A DNA stretch of 35,559 bases from a virus, in the IMG/VR virus record IMGVR_UViG_3300032435_000039, positions 1 through 35,559 of that record, one strand, 5' to 3'. Under the pieces are notes generated by a model that was not told where the DNA came from, ran no database searches, and was given only the letters and a program-made list of their open reading frames with translations. Positions 35,312 through 35,559 of this stretch are shown in pieces (positions within the stretch are counted from its first letter, which is position 1; every line of letters starts with the position of its first letter). Position numbers and translations under genes: made by a program.

Positions 35312-35559
35312 ATGTCAGACAGCATCGGCATGAGTCCGGCGTTTAATGAGCAGGTCAAAAAGACTGTACGGGAGACGCTACGGCGCGAGCGTAGTAGTGC
35401 ATCACATAACGGCCGCTGGCACAAAAAGGGCAGCGGTGGTGGCAGTATTAGCGTGCGATTTCGAATCGTCGCGGCTGGTGAGGCGTGTACTAATTGCTTT
35501 GCTCAAGCCCTTGTTATTTCAGGGCCAACTGGGATTGATATGGCTAACACTAACGCACT
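35312..35559 (+). CDS. Hypothetical tail-region protein, truncated by window end
   Basis: ATG 35312 begins directly after the previous stop (TAAATG overlap region). At least 82 residues are encoded: a charged helix (QVKKTVRETLRRERSSASHN), a Gly/Lys linker (KKGSGGG) and a beta-type domain (SVRFRIVAAGEACTNCFAQA). The linker plus small domain suggests a tail attachment protein. If the genome is circular, the frame would continue into bases 1-82 and stop at TAG 80-82. Confidence 0.55.
   Translation, partial: MSDSIGMSPAFNEQVKKTVRETLRRERSSASHNGRWHKKGSGGGSISVRFRIVAAGEACTNCFAQALVISGPTGIDMANTNA

Noticed and set aside
1-35559. Integrase, tRNA genes, transposons, toxin-antitoxin pairs
   Set aside because: I looked for their hallmark motifs and did not find any. 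The two ribbon-helix-helix proteins lack an adjacent toxin-like partner that I can recognise.

Overview
The window is almost certainly a tailed double-stranded DNA bacteriophage (siphovirus-like), either a complete circularly permuted genome cut inside the tail genes or most of one. Every gene I can support is on the + strand, packed with ATGA/TAATG-type overlaps. It carries all the classical modules: terminase, portal, fused protease-capsid, head-tail connectors, tail tube, frameshifted tail chaperone, tape measure, lysis, replication and many small accessory genes. No integrase, excisionase, tRNA, IS element or CRISPR array was recognised. The host is not identifiable from sequence. A lipoprotein signal and a spanin-like membrane/coiled-coil protein suggest a host with an outer membrane. 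A planctomycete is my guess only, from the thioredoxin/EF-hand lipoprotein and the overall style of the genes.

Layout. 1-3917: a terminator-like hairpin, then distal tail or fibre genes and a membrane protein. 3913-10196: early/accessory region with two HNH nucleases, two ribbon-helix-helix proteins (one of them at 15644), a winged-helix protein, a phage CsrA, an SSB-like protein and many tiny proteins. Part of this region (4631-5229) is built of gene cassettes separated by copied terminator/leader blocks. 10214-15149: replication, with a SNF2-like helicase, a DNA methyltransferase, an initiator/loader-like protein and a DnaB-like helicase, introduced by a highly structured short RNA with its own promoter and terminator. 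15270-20134: more small genes and the probable lysis region, with a holin-like protein, a spanin-like protein, a papain-family cysteine protease and a thioredoxin-fold lipoprotein. 20473-35559: packaging, head and tail morphogenesis, running off the window end inside a gene.

Most striking non-coding structure. Two arrays (23886-24320 and 24876-25069) sit between the terminase and portal genes. They are built almost entirely from degenerate pentamers NNGGC, interrupted by a near-invariant ~42-bp core that contains the palindrome GCACCAAYGGTGC. Both arrays start exactly at the base after a stop codon with the same TTCAAGAC, and both end with the same GGGCACCAACGGTGCA, so they look like copies of one modular element. 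The second standout is the 10250-10362 RNA. It is predicted by eye to form four consecutive hairpins, and the loop of the first is perfectly complementary (7 nt) to the loop of the terminator hairpin. Regulation also appears to use repeated translation-start elements (GGGGCCANCCA-ATG at seven or more genes, GGAAACGAAACR-ATG at four) and a perfect 10-bp inverted repeat in front of the replication initiator gene.
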